Assembly: GCF_001012825.1 (NCBI RefSeq)
Contig: NZ_LCZJ02000026.1
Location: 98,761 to 162,760, forward strand
Direction of reading: 5' to 3'
Length of the DNA: 64,000 bases
DNA from: Paenibacillus etheri
Lineage (GTDB): Bacteria; Bacillota; Bacilli; Paenibacillales; Paenibacillaceae
The notes beneath the pieces were generated by a model. It was not told where the DNA came from. It saw nothing but the letters and a program-made list of their open reading frames with translations, and did not search any database. Position 1 is the stretch's first letter, and each line of letters opens with the position of its first letter. Both the position numbers and the translations under genes were made by a program. Shown one piece after another: positions 62,601 to 64,000 of this stretch.

Positions 62601-62733
62601 GCTCTTCTTCAGAATAACCAAACATATGGCAAAGCGCGGGATTGGATTGAATCAAGGTTCCTTCCTTGGGAGAGACTACAGCAACCCCTTTAGAAGACCG
62701 TAAGTATAGTTGCTTAAAAAGAAATTCAGACAC
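59644..62733 (-). CDS. Multi-PAS hybrid histidine kinase / response regulator
   Basis: A cytosolic sensor of 1029 residues without membrane segments. Five PAS domains come first (signatures MFGYSEEELL, LLGYPPDEMI, IFGFSLDDNS, MFGYTPEEMY, MLGYDPTEWL). A HisKA domain with SHELRTPMNGIIGMADLL (H-box) and an HATPase with N box NAVKFTETGEI, DTGLGIP and GGTGLGLAISKKLVEL follow, and a C-terminal receiver has FMDVQMPIMDG (phospho-acceptor Asp). No HPt or output domain is fused. The GTG at 62733 is chosen for its GAGGAGG SD at 7 nt; the frame is open to 62859. The signal is unknown. Confidence 0.92.
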   Translation of the reverse strand: MSEFLFKQLYLRSSKGVAVVSPKEGTLIQSNPALCHMFGYSEEELLNMHYLDLIYPDDKTNDDHYVILNNLLTDPGTAIELERRFLCKDGGMIWVAQHIFLILQENSSEPLVLISELTDITDRKLAEDKIQEDQHLYNLITQNTPDMLSFGEPDGTLHYVSPSVELLLGYPPDEMIGTKRPEYYHVDDAIEMTEHGKLYSDTEVYTRRARHKDGHYLWIESSSQVVRDEQGQIKQILTIGRDITQRKKYEDMLAKAQYLAQMGSWEWDANKKRLTVSREMRNIFGFSLDDNSHSYFDYKRVLSCIDPDDFTRLEKLVRQSIANGTNGEAMVRIKSADGILKFLDAHWEVLKDEEGRVLQISGIAQNVTERYRMEEQLRDSEQNYRLLSENSMDFISRNTADGHLTYLYASPICQTMFGYTPEEMYETRGIDYIHPEDKEKVVSYLSSCMEGKKLEPVTFRFLCKDGTYIWTETTLRYIYSETFGGLELVCVTRDIAERARHFEEIEKLSNEHALILNSVSEGIFGMNLEGDTMFINPAAITMLGYDPTEWLNSKFHAIHQTWLDNEPFLGIQKTLIPSHLNNRSFEEKEGVFWRQDGSSFLVRYRMTPLFDGEERIGAVVVFRDITEEKEIVRAKESAEEADRAKSEFLAIMSHELRTPMNGIIGMADLLSGTELNEEQSYYTQIINSSGEALLHILNEVLDFSKIEAGMMTLELQMVDLREVIQNVSELFYPKVKEKGLLLTIDIAPDLPFVIVTDEARLRQILVNLVGNAVKFTETGEISISASLEASQKSGNIIVKFIVKDTGLGIPVASQGLLFQSFSQLHPSINRKYGGTGLGLAISKKLVELLGGTIGVRSCEEHGSEFFFTVEVSLPKEEWNQKVTLHPSVDADKSNKPNAKASDKGEYGPMSILIAEDHPVNQQLMQAYLKKRGYVPDIASNGEEAVRAVLSKDYDLVFMDVQMPIMDGIEATGIIREKLGLYPIIIAATAFARNEDREMCLSAGMQDFISKPISIKELDRVLKDGSTRIR

Positions 62734-62888
62734 CTGTGCAGCCTCCTCTTTTGAGATGGGGACAAATTTATTACAATCTCGTAATCTATTCCAGTATACC
62801 TTTTTTTCGGGAATTAAGCTTGATAGCTGAGTCCTAAATGATAGGTTGGTATAAATCAAAGGGATTGCGCGTTAGCGTCATAGACAAA

Positions 62889-62931
62889 AAAATAAACAGC
62901 AAGTCCCGAGCGATCGGGTAGCATGCTGTTA
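62889..62931 (-). terminator. Terminator of the padR-DUF2812 operon
   Basis: AACAGCA / TGCTGTT with an inner CCCGA / TCGGG stem is followed on the minus strand by TATTTTTTTG. Confidence 0.88.
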
Positions 62932-62954
62932 GTACATATTACAAGTTAAAAGGA

Positions 62955-63512
62955 CTATTCTCTTATTAAATTCTCTTGTTGAAGCTTCCTTATTTTCTTA
63001 CGGATAGGTGCGCCAGCTCTTAAAAAAACAAGTCCTAAAAGGATTAAAAGCCCGCCTAGAATAACGTTTACCAAACTAATGCTACTGGATGAATTGAAAT
63101 AATTCGTTACCCCAATGAGAATGTTTGCTAGACCTACAATGAACTCTAACCACATTACAGAATTCCATAGTGTATTGATTCGCTTAAAGTGTTTTATTTT
63201 GGATTCCAAATCCGTGTAGATATCAAAAGCACCTTCAGATGACTTTTTTCTAAGAAAAATCCAACGAACATAGCTACTAACACATTCCACTCCATTTTCC
63301 TCTAAAAACCTGATGTAAGCGATGCTCTCCGGATGAGTAGGCACATTATCTAAAAGCTCAATCCTATACGTATACTCATTCTTAGGTGTTTCAGTAAACA
63401 CATATTTGCACCACGAGTAGTGTGTAAGGGCCATCCCTTTGGCAGACATTTCATTAAGCCACTGTTCTTCCTTCTCAAAATCCCAAAACAGCTTGCGAAC
63501 CACATGTATCAT
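62955..63512 (-). CDS. DUF2812 membrane protein
   Basis: A 185-residue protein. An N-terminal cytosolic DUF2812 domain (KLFWDFEKEEQWLNEMSAKGMAL) is followed by two transmembrane helices (about 118-138 and 145-168) and a basic tail. In Firmicutes this family is regularly encoded beside a PadR regulator, as here (4-bp ATGA overlap). Function is unknown; a membrane stress or signalling role is a guess. Confidence 0.85.
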   Translation of the reverse strand: MIHVVRKLFWDFEKEEQWLNEMSAKGMALTHYSWCKYVFTETPKNEYTYRIELLDNVPTHPESIAYIRFLEENGVECVSSYVRWIFLRKKSSEGAFDIYTDLESKIKHFKRINTLWNSVMWLEFIVGLANILIGVTNYFNSSSSISLVNVILGGLLILLGLVFLRAGAPIRKKIRKLQQENLIRE

Positions 63513-63838
63513 TTGGACTCACCTCCAGCTATTCTCTTCCCATTGGCAATCAGCTCTCCCAACCGGATAAGCTCCCCCTGAATTACCGTCTTCCCTAATT
63601 CAGTAATTTCGTATTCCTTTCTTCGAGAGCCTTCTTCCCCCTCTACAGCTCTTATCCAGTTTTTCTCAAGCAAGGTGTTGATAGCTCCGTATAAAGTCCC
63701 CGCTCCAAGATCCACACGACCATGACTTAAATCCTTCACATTTTGCATAATTGCGTATCCGTGCATTGCGGTGTATAGAGACAATAAAATGTAAAACACA
63801 GCTTCCGTTAAGGCTCCTCTTTCTGAGCTTTCAGGCAT
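63509..63838 (-). CDS. PadR family transcriptional regulator
   Basis: A 109-residue PadR winged-helix repressor of the short (LmrR/PadR-s2) type. FYILLSLYTAMHGYAIMQNV is helix 1, GAGTLYGAINTLLEKNWI the recognition region, and RRKEYEITELGKTVIQGE the wing; the short C-terminal helix is for dimerisation. It is cotranscribed with the DUF2812 gene and probably represses this operon through the nested inverted repeats in its promoter. Confidence 0.92.
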   Translation of the reverse strand: MPESSERGALTEAVFYILLSLYTAMHGYAIMQNVKDLSHGRVDLGAGTLYGAINTLLEKNWIRAVEGEEGSRRKEYEITELGKTVIQGELIRLGELIANGKRIAGGESK

Positions 63839-63869
63839 GATTCCACCCCCCTTCTATTACTGTTAGCGA

Positions 63870-63919
63870 TATATCGGTTACCGTAATATCATTATTACGG
63901 AAGCCGATATAATTGTCAA
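63870..63919 (-). promoter_or_regulatory. PadR operator overlapping the promoter
   Basis: TATATCGG (63870) and CCGATATA (63904) form an outer 8-bp inverted repeat; CCGTAAT (63881) and ATTACGG (63894) form an inner 7-bp one. A perfect -35 TTGACA (63914-63919, minus strand) with 17-bp spacing to AATAAT places the core promoter inside this structure. Confidence 0.7.
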
Positions 63920-63967
63920 TACAAAAACACCCATTTTTTTGTATTCGATTTGATCATGTGCGTGACA

Positions 63968-64000
63968 AAAAACGCCTATGCACATAGTTATAGACGTTTC
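63968..64000. repeat. Possible dispersed hairpin element at the window edge
   Basis: AAACG-CTAT pairs with ATAG-CGTTT, with the same outer AAACG...CGTTTC frame as hairpin 1 of copies C and D. The window ends here, so the rest cannot be judged. Confidence 0.35.

Overview
The window looks like chromosomal DNA of a Paenibacillus-type, spore-forming Firmicute. The reasons are the moderate G+C, strong Shine-Dalgarno (SD) sequences, many TTG/GTG starts, the hemE-hemH-hemY order of the coproporphyrin heme route, a YtpB-type sesquarterpene synthase, a YjcZ-type tiny sporulation protein, a Zur box of the Bacillus type, a GlnR/TnrA box and a Gram-positive 6S RNA candidate. The species call is inference. 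I saw no prophage, insertion sequence, CRISPR array, tRNA or rRNA.

Layout. 1-4.5 kb: dinB, cimA, a membrane-anchored thioredoxin, and a JAMM-domain protease. 4.5-7.8 kb: a leftward nitrogen operon (ammonium transporter, GlnD-like DUF294 nucleotidyltransferase, DEDDh exonuclease) behind a strong promoter with a perfect GlnR/TnrA box. 8.2-12.3 kb: MerR regulator with a YugP-type metalloprotease, rhomboid with a GltC-like LysR regulator, tpx, and a DUF1499 protein. 12.4-15.9 kb: 6S RNA, a DUF624 protein, a YjcZ-like peptide, and the DEAD-box helicase cshA with a long leader. 16-24 kb: YitT family, DUF4015 putative glycosidase, MATE transporter, pfkA, ytpB, MFS transporter, csp. 24.3-29.1 kb: two small proteins, pepF (with two in-frame starts), lapA-like, an M42 peptidase, and a phosphodiester glycosidase. 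29.2-35.7 kb: a leftward run of capA-like, GDPD, FAH, DUF92, TetR and ABC-F genes that ends in a TPR pseudogene. 35.8-39.3 kb: hemE-hemH-hemY. 39.6-45 kb: MFS transporter, O-methyltransferase, RlmL/YpsC-like methyltransferase, LTA synthase. 45-51 kb: small metal or Fe-S related proteins, a LysM-M14 endopeptidase, glutamate racemase, YtxH, a cysteine-containing HTH regulator, a HepT-like protein, a Dabb protein. 51-54.6 kb: a tandem-HTH protein, MBL hydrolase, methyltransferase, GNAT, DUF6157.

54.6-59.6 kb is the most coherent accessory locus. A Zur-box-controlled leftward operon (cysteine-depleted ribosomal protein L33 plus the ZagA-type CobW GTPase) diverges from a rightward operon (second CobW GTPase, CxCG permease of the YcgR type, TIGR03943/YcgQ-type membrane protein). 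It is flanked by a NusG-domain-II protein with a second, weaker Zur-like palindrome. I read this as a zinc-starvation and metal-trafficking island. 59.6-64 kb: a five-PAS hybrid histidine kinase and a PadR-DUF2812 pair whose promoter lies inside nested inverted repeats.

A dispersed intergenic element, recognisable as two consecutive hairpins, occurs in at least four to six places. Its pairing is kept while its bases change.
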